From Pseudomonadota bacterium (GTDB taxonomy: Bacteria; Bdellovibrionota_C; UBA2361; OMIW01): 6,329 bases of DNA. Below the pieces are notes generated by a model. That model was given only the letters and a program-made list of their open reading frames with translations. It was not told the origin of the DNA and made no database searches. Positions 1-5,117 of the stretch are shown here, piece by piece. The translations under genes and the position numbers were made by a program. The stretch covers positions 1 to 6,329 of the forward strand of contig OMIW01000068.1 in NCBI GenBank assembly GCA_900299205.1, given 5' to 3'. How positions within the stretch are numbered: the first letter of the stretch is position 1; every line of letters begins with the position of its first letter.

Positions 1-138
1 CTCTTTCTGACCGGAGAAATCCCGCTCCATTCAGGGCCATTCTGGAGTGATGAGATTGGGGGGCTCCGAGTCTCCGAAGAGGTGGCGAGCGCACTCTTCC
101 AGCACCTTCCCTTGGGAACCACCATCGACCTCGAGTAA
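1..138 (+). CDS. C-terminal fragment of an unrecognised protein (5' end outside window)
   Basis: Frame 1 is open from the first base to a TAA at 136-138 and gives 45 residues, starting LFLTGEIPLHSGPFW and ending GTTIDLE. The composition is that of a normal soluble protein: mixed acidic, hydrophobic and Gly/Pro residues, few Cys or Arg. That makes it a better candidate than the overlapping frame-2 ORF at 47-292, which is rich in Ser, Pro and Arg as shadow frames are. I do not recognise the family. It is followed by 279 bases without a gene, so it is probably not co-transcribed tightly with the dehydrogenase downstream. Function is unknown, and the coding call rests only on an open frame at the window edge. 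Confidence 0.5.
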   Translation, partial: LFLTGEIPLHSGPFWSDEIGGLRVSEEVASALFQHLPLGTTIDLE

Positions 139-159
139 TCCGGTAATTCCGCGCAAATT

Positions 160-207
160 CGAGGACCTCTCAAGCCCCGATTGCTTCTCTTCTCCTTCGG
201 GGCCTCG
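160..207 (+). other. GC-rich imperfect hairpin after the upstream gene
   Basis: CCCCGA (175-180) pairs with TCGGGG (197-202), and CGAGG (160-164) pairs with CCTCG (203-207) across a bulge on the left arm. This gives 11 base pairs in total. It lies 22 bases past the stop of the upstream gene, where a terminator would be expected, but no T-run follows. It could be a Rho-type or processed 3' end, or chance in GC-rich DNA. Confidence 0.25.
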
Positions 208-227
208 CCGGTCTCAGCAGGGGCCGA

Positions 228-237
228 GGTGGCCACC
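228..237. promoter_or_regulatory. 10-bp perfect palindrome, possible operator
   Basis: GGTGGCCACC is perfectly self-complementary and lies about 10 bases before the candidate -35 at 247-252. A position just upstream of a promoter suits a repressor or activator half-site pair. No regulator is encoded in the window, so this is only a candidate. Confidence 0.15.
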
Positions 238-246
238 CCACGGCGT

Positions 247-275
247 TTGTCGAACTCTCTTTTTGGTGCTAGGCT
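247..275 (+). promoter_or_regulatory. Candidate extended -10 promoter for the dehydrogenase gene
   Basis: TTGTCG (247-252; 4 of 6 to TTGACA) is followed after 17 bases by TAGGCT (270-275), which is preceded by TG at 267-268. This makes an extended -10 of the form TGnTAnnnT. The -10 itself matches TATAAT at only three positions. Transcription would start near 282 and leave a leader of about 135 bases before the ATG at 418, including the hairpins at 301-328. Confidence 0.3.
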
Positions 276-300
276 CGCGAAATATCCCGTGAGAAAACGC

Positions 301-328
301 CGGTAGGGAGCCTTACCGCTGGGCTCTC
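301..328 (+). promoter_or_regulatory. Leader with two mutually exclusive hairpins
   Basis: Hairpin A pairs CGGTAGG (301-307) with CCTTACCG (311-318), with one G-T wobble. Hairpin B pairs GGGAGCC (306-312) with GGCTCTC (322-328), also with one wobble and a 9-base loop. Both need bases 306-312, so they cannot form together. That is the geometry of an RNA switch or attenuator, but neither arm is followed by a T-run and no known riboswitch consensus is recognised. Chance pairing in GC-rich sequence remains possible. Confidence 0.2.
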
Positions 329-417
329 CGTTCCTTAAACCAAGGTGGTGTTGGTGTCTATCCTCTAGAAAGACCCCAACTGCCGTTCGGTTCGCCGTTC
401 ACTTAAAGGTATTTCTC

Positions 418-1434
418 ATGCGCGTCCTTGTCACCACCACGAGCTTCCTTGATACGCCGGGTCCTCACGTTGCTGAACTCGCTGCAGGTAATTTTACCCT
501 CGTAAAGGCCCGAGGGCCCCTATCGGAGGGCCAACTTCTTTCGGTGGTCGATGCTGAGGGTCCATTCGACGGATTTCTCGTCGGCGAGGACCATTTTTCC
601 GCAGCAGTGCTTCGAAAAGTTCACCCTCATGCGAAAGTGATCAGCCGGTACGGAGTCGGTCTCGACAAGATCGACCTTGAGGTGGCCAAAGAGCTCGGTA
701 TTGCCGTGTGCAATACCCCAGGAGTAAACCATACGACCGTTACCGAACACGCCTTCGGACTGATGTTCTCCCTTCTGCGGAACATCCCTGAGCAACATGC
801 TGCGGTGCAGCGACTCCAGTGGCGTCGGATGACCGGCAACGAGCTCGCCGGAAAAACCCTCGGAGTCCTCGGATTTGGCCGAGTAGGACGGGAAATGGCG
901 AAACGGGCGATGGCATTTGGCGTGCATGTTTCGATCTACAACTCCTCGTGGAGCGCTGAGCAGCAGGGGTATGTTGACGCACTTCGGGCAGCCTACAGTG
1001 ATCCCATATTTGCAGAGCTCCCAACCTCGATTGCAAGGCTGGCAACTCCAGAAGAGGTCCTTCGAGTATCCGACATCATCTCGCTCAACATGAACCTCAC
1101 CAAACAGAACAGCAACTTCCTGAACGCCCGTCGATTGCAGTCATGTAAACGGGGTGCCTACGTCATAAATGTGAGCAGAGGGGGGCTGGTGGACCAACGG
1201 GCGCTTGCTGATGCGCTGAGAAGTGGTCAGGTACGCGGGTTTGGAGCGGACGTGATAGAACCCGAACCGATTAACGCCGACAACCCCCTTGCGGGAGCTC
1301 CCAATGTGATAATCACGCCCCATGTCGGGAGTAGAACGGTCGAGAGTATTGCCCGACAAGGATTGGCTGCTGTCCGAAACCTCGTTGGGACTCTTCGGCC
1401 AGAACTTCTAATACCAGTAAAGCCCGCGGCCTAA
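418..1434 (+). CDS. D-2-hydroxyacid dehydrogenase, phosphoglycerate dehydrogenase type
   Basis: This is an NAD(P)-dependent oxidoreductase of the D-isomer-specific 2-hydroxyacid dehydrogenase family. It probably acts in the cytoplasm on 3-phosphoglycerate or a related 2-hydroxyacid. The 338 residues form a split substrate domain (about 1-100 and 290-338) around a Rossmann domain with GFGRVG (152-157). The catalytic triad is complete: Arg254 in NVSRGG, Glu283 in EPEP and His302 in TPHVG. The Arg-to-Glu spacing of 29 matches E. coli SerA. The stretch PGVNHTTVTEHAFGLM (101-116) is typical of phosphoglycerate dehydrogenases. There is no C-terminal ACT domain, so serine feedback of the SerA type is not expected. 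Two oddities are seen. The acidic residue normally ending the second Rossmann strand is replaced (IYNSS, 173-177), hinting at NADP use. There is also extra length at about 178-208. The ATG follows AAAGGT (405-410) by 7 bases. The exact substrate is uncertain; other 2-hydroxyacid substrates are possible. Confidence 0.9.
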   Translation: MRVLVTTTSFLDTPGPHVAELAAGNFTLVKARGPLSEGQLLSVVDAEGPFDGFLVGEDHFSAAVLRKVHPHAKVISRYGVGLDKIDLEVAKELGIAVCNTPGVNHTTVTEHAFGLMFSLLRNIPEQHAAVQRLQWRRMTGNELAGKTLGVLGFGRVGREMAKRAMAFGVHVSIYNSSWSAEQQGYVDALRAAYSDPIFAELPTSIARLATPEEVLRVSDIISLNMNLTKQNSNFLNARRLQSCKRGAYVINVSRGGLVDQRALADALRSGQVRGFGADVIEPEPINADNPLAGAPNVIITPHVGSRTVESIARQGLAAVRNLVGTLRPELLIPVKPAA

Positions 1435-1483
1435 AAATCTTAAGCCGCATTCGGGTCATCTAAGCGAATACCTCTAAGAAAGT

Positions 1484-1502
1484 CGGTCCCGGGTTGGGAC
1501 CG
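1484..1502 (+). terminator. Hairpin after the dehydrogenase gene, probable weak terminator
   Basis: CGGTCCC (1484-1490) and GGGACCG (1496-1502) form a perfect 7-bp stem with loop GGGTT, extended by a T-G wobble. It lies 50 bases past the TAA at 1432-1434. The following ATATTTCT is only a poor T-run, so termination may be weak. Confidence 0.5.
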
Positions 1503-1548
1503 GGATATTTCTGACAAAGGCCGGACGCAAAGAACGCTCGAAGGTGGT

Positions 1549-1570
1549 CGATGGAATCCCGCATCCATCG
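1549..1570. promoter_or_regulatory. Inverted repeat upstream of the membrane protein gene
   Basis: CGATGGA (1549-1555) and TCCATCG (1564-1570) are a perfect 7-bp inverted repeat around an 8-base centre. It ends 44 bases before the ATG at 1615. It could be an operator dyad or a hairpin in the leader. No clear promoter hexamers were found around it. Confidence 0.3.
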
Positions 1571-1601
1571 TCCCCTTCATTGTCCTTTATCACGGCACCT
1601 C

Positions 1602-1607
1602 GAAGAG
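1602..1607 (+). promoter_or_regulatory. Shine-Dalgarno site that decides the membrane protein start
   Basis: GAAGAG is 7 bases before the ATG at 1615 but only one base before an in-frame TTG at 1609. The ATG is therefore the better start, although the frame is open from the TTG. Confidence 0.5.
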
Positions 1608-1614
1608 TTTGCTG

Positions 1615-2916
1615 ATGATACCCTCTCTCCGCCTCACGTGGTGTCTCCTTCGCATCCCGCGCCTTGTCGCGATACTTCTTCTCGCTCCGGTTATCACCGC
1701 CGTCATGCTCGCTGTCCTTCAATTTTTCGGGTCGGCGATATTTTTAAGGGCTCCGAGCCATCAAAGTGCGGAGATGCGAGCTGAGAAACTAGAGGCTCGA
1801 GCAAAGGACCAAGATCCATCCTGGTTTCGCAAGTCCCTAATCGGCAATGCTGACTTCGCGAGGGAGCTAAAAACCTGCTTCTGGGAGGACGATCCCGTAA
1901 CTCAAACCCTGAGAGCAACCAGCCCAGATTGTGCGCTTGAGCGATTTGATATCGTTATCTCTCCGGCGGTTACCGAAACTTTTGGACTGCCTTTCTACCA
2001 GAATCTTTTTAAGGGACTGTTTCGAGCGATTCATATCTGCGACGGTTGTGGTACCGACATTATCATCCGGAAAGAAAACGGAAAGATGAGGACTGACTTT
2101 CGAAGCTTCCTTGGGTTTGTCCTGTTTCAGGAGGTAAACTTTCGGGGAAGTGTCGAGAAAAAACATATCGAAGCATTACAGGCGCGCAAGGAGCTTGGGG
2201 AGCGATTAGGAGATCGATTCTTTGACCTAGTGGGATTTCGCGAACCGACCAAGCTGAGTTCACTCTCGGCGAAGATCGTGATTATTCTCAACATTGGCTT
2301 CGCAATCGTTACCGCTTTGTGGCTAGCTCTGAAAGCTCATCGACGTGTGCTCGATTATTTATCACACAGTGGCGTCCTTCTTCCGATGGTCGCAGCGGTC
2401 GGGAAAAGTCCTTTCTACGGCTCCGTGTGGCTACTCACCCTCATCCGAGTAGCCGCGTTCGTACTCGCGACTGTCCCCCTCGGGATTTTTGTGTTCATCG
2501 ATGTTATCACCGATCCCTCGGCCTTCCCCTTTTATGGTAGACCCTTTGCCTTTTTTGCATGGGCGCTCGCAGTCATCATTAGTTTCGCTCTTGCGGCACT
2601 CGTTGCCTCCGTGGCTGAACTGAAACACCACCACGACCTTTTCAACATTCACTATAAGCTCGCACCCCTGATTGCATGCTCTTTCGGTGGGATCGTGTGG
2701 ACCGTTACCTTCCTTGTCGAGCTCCCTATCGGTCAAACAGTACGCTCTCTCATCGGAGCAATTCCTGTTGTGGGGATCGGTCCCATCTTGCTCGCCCCCG
2801 CATTCGAGCCCTACTGGTACGTTTTGGCGGCCAATATCGTCAGCACTCTCGTTCTGCTCATTTGGGTTGGAAGATATAACACACGCTGGTTCGCCGCTCA
2901 TCTTGATGAAATCTGA
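1615..2916 (+). CDS. Unrecognised membrane protein with large soluble domain (possible ABC-2-like permease)
   Basis: I do not recognise this family by sequence. Numbering from the ATG at 1615 (433 residues), a membrane segment at about 17-42 is followed by a polar region of roughly 175 residues (43-218). Further membrane segments lie near 219-240, 272-297, 309-335, 349-369 and 380-418, the last possibly two. One N-terminal span, a big extracytoplasmic domain and then a bundle is the topology of ABC-2-type permeases. The stretch after span 2 (RRVLDYLSHSG then GKSPFYG, 243-269) loosely recalls the cytoplasmic segment of that family. No ATPase gene is adjacent, so this is weak inference. The soluble part has four Cys (88, 106, 142, 145), two of them in CDGC. 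The tail ends HLDEI. The gene stands alone between a hairpin upstream and a convergent gene 14 bases downstream. Confidence 0.75.
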   Translation: MIPSLRLTWCLLRIPRLVAILLLAPVITAVMLAVLQFFGSAIFLRAPSHQSAEMRAEKLEARAKDQDPSWFRKSLIGNADFARELKTCFWEDDPVTQTLRATSPDCALERFDIVISPAVTETFGLPFYQNLFKGLFRAIHICDGCGTDIIIRKENGKMRTDFRSFLGFVLFQEVNFRGSVEKKHIEALQARKELGERLGDRFFDLVGFREPTKLSSLSAKIVIILNIGFAIVTALWLALKAHRRVLDYLSHSGVLLPMVAAVGKSPFYGSVWLLTLIRVAAFVLATVPLGIFVFIDVITDPSAFPFYGRPFAFFAWALAVIISFALAALVASVAELKHHHDLFNIHYKLAPLIACSFGGIVWTVTFLVELPIGQTVRSLIGAIPVVGIGPILLAPAFEPYWYVLAANIVSTLVLLIWVGRYNTRWFAAHLDEI

Positions 2917-2945
2917 GCAGATGATCGGTTCTAACCCTCATCTGC
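2917..2945. terminator. Hairpin on the convergent gene junction, possible bidirectional terminator
   Basis: GCAGATGA (2917-2924) and TCATCTGC (2938-2945) form a perfect 8-bp stem. It begins on the base after the membrane protein's TGA and has the methyltransferase stop codon (2931-2933) in its loop. Inside the loop GGT and ACC can add a short stem with a tetraloop. A symmetric structure at a tail-to-tail junction suits both transcripts. There is no T-run on either side, so classic intrinsic termination is doubtful; protection of 3' ends is the alternative. Confidence 0.45.
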
Positions 2946-4019
2946 CTCCGAGCCTCCCGTCGGGGCCACCGTGACCACTCTCGCCCGGATACCCTGCACC
3001 ATGATCGAGTATTTATCCCGAGCGACCAATCCCGACCGCCCCGCGACTTGGTGAATCAGGTTTGGTCGCGATGTTAAAAGCACCATCCGCCCTCCCGGCT
3101 TGAGCAGACCTCGCCACCGCTGGAGTGCGCGCCGGTATAGAACCATCAGATCCTGATGCGCGCCGAACTGTTTTCCGAATGGCAGATTACACACGACGAG
3201 AGAGACCTCTCCCTCAAGTCCTGAGAACATCTCAGCGGTTGTCGCATCGCCGTGTTGAAATGAGACCGTCACCCCGGCTCGCTCTGCGTTCGCCTCCGCA
3301 AGAGCGAGCGCATGACGGTCGCGGTCGCATCCTATCAATCGCGCATCAGGATGGGCGATTCCGTACTCAAGAAGGAGTGTCCCGACGCCACACATCGGGT
3401 CAAGCACAACCTCCTCATCGCCCGGCTGCGCTGCGAGCAGTACCGCCGCCGCGAGGGTCGGCCGAAGTGAACCAGGCCGCTCATCGCGCTTATAACGACG
3501 CTGGCGAAAAGTAACATCGGTGAGCCGTAAACCAAGAAGGGCACGCCCCTCCGAGAGAAACGCCCAGACCTCCACCTCGGCAGGCTCACGAGCGGTCCAA
3601 CGCGCAAAAGTTCCCGAGTAAAATCCAACCAGCTGTTCAGCAATCGAACGGCGCCATACGGCGTGGTCTTCGTCCTGCTTAACGAAGACCCAAAAGGTCG
3701 TCGACGCCTTTTTCCCGCGCTGGCGGCGGGAGAGAGGGAGTGCTTCGAGAGTTCGTTCGCGCAGAGTCCGGGGGGTGAGGCGGTGGAGTTTGTGTTCATC
3801 AGGAAGGGACACTCCTTCCTCAAGCACCGCGAAAATATCCTCTATTACTCGCAGCCCAAATAGACTAGCGACAGCTTTTCTCTCGACCGAAACAACAACC
3901 AAATCTTGGTTGCGTATGCGGATTATACTGGGTCGAGCAAACGAAATTTTTCGCTGAGTCAATTCATCAAGAGCGATCTCTCCCACATCCTCTGCTGTCA
4001 ACAGCGCCACTCGTTGCAT
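2931..4019 (-). CDS. THUMP-domain class I RNA methyltransferase (Trm14/TrmN-like)
   Basis: This is an S-adenosylmethionine-dependent RNA methyltransferase, probably making N2-methylguanosine in tRNA, as Trm14 and Thermus TrmN do at position 6. Residue numbers count from the upstream ATG at 4025 (364 residues). The N-terminal 170 residues fit a ferredoxin-like plus THUMP RNA-binding module, ending in VEVWAFLSEGRALLGLRLTD (151-170). Then come the family signature around RPGSLRPTLAAAV (183-195), the SAM-binding loop DPMCGVGT (209-216), the acidic residue of motif II in GCDRD (232-236), and NLPFG (280-284). NLPFG is the target-base motif of this group. LKPGG follows at 308-312. The protein is cytoplasmic. 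The second ATG (4019) is chosen because GGGGTG (4028-4033) lies 8 bases before it but only 2 before the first ATG. rRNA remains a possible target, so no symbol is given. It is divergent from the kinase gene and convergent with the membrane protein. Confidence 0.88.
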   Translation of the reverse strand: MQRVALLTAEDVGEIALDELTQRKISFARPSIIRIRNQDLVVVSVERKAVASLFGLRVIEDIFAVLEEGVSLPDEHKLHRLTPRTLRERTLEALPLSRRQRGKKASTTFWVFVKQDEDHAVWRRSIAEQLVGFYSGTFARWTAREPAEVEVWAFLSEGRALLGLRLTDVTFRQRRYKRDERPGSLRPTLAAAVLLAAQPGDEEVVLDPMCGVGTLLLEYGIAHPDARLIGCDRDRHALALAEANAERAGVTVSFQHGDATTAEMFSGLEGEVSLVVCNLPFGKQFGAHQDLMVLYRRALQRWRGLLKPGGRMVLLTSRPNLIHQVAGRSGLVARDKYSIMVQGIRARVVTVAPTGGSEADEG

Positions 4020-4027
4020 GCTCATAA

Positions 4028-4033
4028 CACCCC
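4028..4033 (-). promoter_or_regulatory. Shine-Dalgarno site choosing the methyltransferase start
   Basis: On the minus strand GGGGTG precedes ATGAGCATG. The gap is 2 bases to the ATG at 4025 and 8 bases to the ATG at 4019, which favours the second. The difference is only two residues. Confidence 0.4.
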
Positions 4034-4059
4034 ATTCGACGTACTACCCGCCCCCACCC

Positions 4060-4089
4060 TCGACATAAGAGAAGGAAACCGCTTATTAT
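4060..4089 (+). promoter_or_regulatory. Candidate sigma-70-type promoter for the kinase gene
   Basis: TCGACA (4060-4065) matches TTGACA at 5 of 6 positions and TATTAT (4084-4089) matches TATAAT at 5 of 6. The spacer is 18 bases. Transcription would start near 4096-4097, on or next to the ATG of the small ORF at 4097 and about 107 bases before the kinase ATG. Its -10 overlaps the minus-strand -10 at 4085-4090. Confidence 0.55.
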
Positions 4090-4093
4090 CGCA
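4085..4093 (-). promoter_or_regulatory. Candidate extended -10 promoter for the methyltransferase gene
   Basis: On the minus strand the sequence reads TGCGATAAT, an extended -10 (TGn) with a hexamer matching 5 of 6. No good -35 is found at 17 bases, which extended -10 promoters tolerate. Transcription would start near 4078 and leave a leader of about 55-60 bases. Confidence 0.4.
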
Positions 4094-4096
4094 TAG

Positions 4097-4198
4097 ATGG
4101 CAAAAAACAGCGAATCAAGAGGACAACTCCATCGGAGGAGCATATCGCGCCGTCACGCCGTCCCGCGCATATCTAAGCTTTCCGAATCGAGCGCCTGA
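4097..4198 (+). CDS. Possible 33-residue ORF preceding the kinase gene
   Basis: ATG at 4097 opens a 33-codon frame starting MAKNSESRG and ending KLSESSA, with TGA at 4196-4198, five bases before the kinase ATG. The product is basic and hydrophilic (several Arg and His, no membrane segment) and is not recognised. There is no good Shine-Dalgarno site at normal distance; GAAGGAAA (4071-4078) is 18 bases away. The candidate plus-strand promoter would start transcription on or next to this ATG, so a leaderless start is conceivable. Tight spacing would allow translational coupling to the kinase, whose own ribosome site is poor. It may equally be a chance ORF in a 5' leader. Confidence 0.25.
   Translation: MAKNSESRGQLHRRSISRRHAVPRISKLSESSA
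4134..4173 (+). promoter_or_regulatory. Orphan strong Shine-Dalgarno plus imperfect hairpin in kinase leader
   Basis: GGAGGAG (4134-4140) is the best ribosome-binding sequence in the window, yet no ATG, GTG or TTG follows at usable distance. It is followed by ATATCGCGC (4142-4150), which can pair with GCGCATAT (4165-4172) with one bulged base. GCATATC occurs twice (4140-4146, 4167-4173), and CGCCGTC is repeated at 8-base period (4148-4154, 4156-4162). A ribosome standby or regulator site is possible; chance is not excluded. Confidence 0.25.
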
Positions 4199-4203
4199 TT
4201 CAC

Positions 4204-4788
4204 ATGAAGATCCAACCTCTCGGAGCACCGCTCCCGCCTCCGCCCAACGCCGGCAACCCCTATCTTTTTCTGATGTCTGGACTTCCGGGCAGCGGCAAGA
4301 GCACTGCTGCCACTATGCTTGAAGCACGGTACCGAGCCATTGTGCTGACCCTTGACCAAATCCTCGTCCCCCTCTTTGGAGCCGAACATCTGATGCGGGA
4401 ACCTGCGCTGAGGCTCCAAAGGGTAAATGCCGCGCGGGGTTCCCTGTGGCGCATCGCTCGACAGATCCTCTCGCGCGATATTTCAGTAATCCTTGACGAC
4501 GGGTTCTTTACAAGGAATGCCCGCCATAACGCGATAACCTCATGTCAACCCGACGAGTCAACCGGAATTATCTGCCTTCCCTTCATCGTCTTCTGTGACG
4601 CCCCGCTAACGATCCTCGCCTCACGACTTACCTCCCGGAACAAAACACTCCCCCCGTACTGCCACCTTATCACGCCCGAGTTTTGTGGCGCATGCGCAGA
4701 GATGTTCGAGCCCCCTGTGCAGGGAGAGGGCAACGTCGTGATCTTTCGTCACGAAAAGGAATCGCAAGGACGCCCATGGGGTGACTGA
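4204..4788 (+). CDS. P-loop kinase, AAA_33 / zeta-toxin-like ATPase
   Basis: This 194-residue cytoplasmic protein belongs to the small P-loop kinases grouped as AAA_33, which phosphorylate small molecules, nucleic-acid ends or, in zeta toxins, UDP-GlcNAc. LFLMSGLPGSGKST (21-34) holds Walker A (26-34). Asp51 in VLTLDQI takes the place of the usual acidic residue after strand 2. VILDDGFFTRNAR (95-107) is the Walker-B-like strand followed by the conserved Arg region. IVFCDAPLTILASRLTSR (128-145) is the NMP-kinase-like strand and Arg-bearing lid. ITPEFCGACAEMFEPP (156-171) matches the C-terminal block of the family. All core motifs are present, so it should be active. The substrate cannot be told. 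The ATG at 4204 is the only start after an in-frame stop at 4174-4176 that keeps the first strand; its ribosome site is weak. It borders insertion-sequence remains and may be accessory. Confidence 0.82.
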   Translation: MKIQPLGAPLPPPPNAGNPYLFLMSGLPGSGKSTAATMLEARYRAIVLTLDQILVPLFGAEHLMREPALRLQRVNAARGSLWRIARQILSRDISVILDDGFFTRNARHNAITSCQPDESTGIICLPFIVFCDAPLTILASRLTSRNKTLPPYCHLITPEFCGACAEMFEPPVQGEGNVVIFRHEKESQGRPWGD

Positions 4789-4943
4789 CGAAGCCCGATG
4801 AGCGTAATTGCCAAACCCCAGCAGCACTTTTGCCGATGTCGAAGAGACAACGGGAAGCCGGCGCACTTGGGTAAAAATGATGCGCTACGACCAAAGTCCA
4901 CCAGTAAAGCAACTTTCGGGGCGTTTAGTCGCTCGCACCCCCG
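4789..4943. other. Intergenic region after the kinase gene, no gene seen
   Basis: Both strands were read. The minus-strand frames at 4670-4912 overlap the kinase gene and show no recognisable domain or start signal. No clear terminator hairpin follows the kinase stop. The region may include unrecognisable remains of the IS3-like element next to it. Confidence 0.5.
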
Positions 4944-5068
4944 CTACTGACACACGATTGAGTGATTTCGCTTCACCCGTACCTCGCAGTGACCTCTCCC
5001 ACCGCGCCCCCAGAACGGACCCTACCGAGCACCTCTCCGTTGAATGCCTTGTCGTATCGCTTCGTCAT
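4944..5068 (-). pseudogene. Decayed IS3-like transposase orfA remnant, frameshifted
   Basis: On the minus strand an ATG at 5066-5068 follows AGGGAGG (5073-5079). The frame begins MTKRYDKAF and continues to GEVTARYG, then meets TGA at 4973-4975. This is the opening of the helix-turn-helix orfA protein of IS3-type elements (compare the usual pattern of K-R-Y-x-x-x-F followed by V-A-x-x-x-G). Shifting frame by one base at the stop restores a family-like VKRN, then reads only to TAG at 4944-4946, which suggests a one-base deletion and later decay. Normal orfA runs near 90-100 residues and is followed by orfB with a DDE domain; neither is present. Family assignment rests on about 35 residues and the adjoining terminus. 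A non-IS3 element with a similar HTH protein is the alternative. Confidence 0.55.
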
Positions 5069-5117
5069 GGTTCCTCCCTATCAGGTTGAACAGGAAGTGT
5101 CTAAATTTTGGGGGTCA
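4944..5117 (-). mobile_element. Remnant of an IS3-like element with one terminus
   Basis: Read on the minus strand, the sequence from 5117 begins TGACCCCC, then AAAATTTAGACAC, as IS3-family ends commonly do (TGA near the tip and a GACAC-type tail). The tip is 49 bases from the orfA ATG, a normal leader for this family. The opposite end, orfB and any target duplication are not seen, so the remnant is probably a deletion derivative. The left limit is only where recognisable similarity stops. Confidence 0.45.

Larger units (their letters stand above)
139..417. other. Intergenic region with hairpins and candidate promoter
   Basis: This 279-base stretch holds no convincing gene; the ORF at 47-292 that crosses it has a low-complexity Ser/Pro/Arg composition and no clear ribosome binding site. 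It contains a GC-rich imperfect hairpin (160-207), a 10-bp palindrome (228-237), a candidate promoter (247-275) and two mutually exclusive hairpins (301-328). All would lie upstream of, or in the leader of, the dehydrogenase gene starting at 418. Confidence 0.6.

Noticed and set aside
47-292. 81-codon plus-strand ORF as an independent gene
   Set aside because: Ser/Pro/Arg-rich shadow-like composition, no ribosome site, and it overlaps the more protein-like frame ending at 138.
301-330. ZTP or other known riboswitch, prompted by CCGCTGGGC near 316
   Set aside because: The rest of the ZTP (pfl) consensus is missing, and no other riboswitch core I know fits.
520-1359. Several minus-strand ORFs of 70-135 codons inside the dehydrogenase gene
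   Set aside because: They lie antisense to a gene with complete family motifs and have no recognisable domains or start signals.
2431-2901. 156-codon minus-strand ORF inside the membrane protein gene
   Set aside because: It is the complement of hydrophobic codons, giving a Glu/Asn/Gly-rich product; the plus strand has clear membrane segments.
3335-3823. 162-codon minus-strand ORF in another frame of the methyltransferase gene
   Set aside because: Overlaps the frame with DPMCG and NLPFG motifs, with Arg/Ser-rich shadow composition.
3906-4322. 138-codon plus-strand ORF crossing the divergent promoter region
   Set aside because: It overlaps the ends of two well-supported genes in the wrong frame and its sequence shows no domain.
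4097-4788. Zeta-type toxin-antitoxin pair (small ORF plus kinase)
   Set aside because: The small ORF is 33 residues and basic, unlike epsilon-type antitoxins, and the kinase motifs are shared by many non-toxin kinases.
4670-4912. Minus-strand ORFs as a gene after the kinase
   Set aside because: They run into the kinase coding sequence antisense, lack a ribosome site and match no family I recognise.
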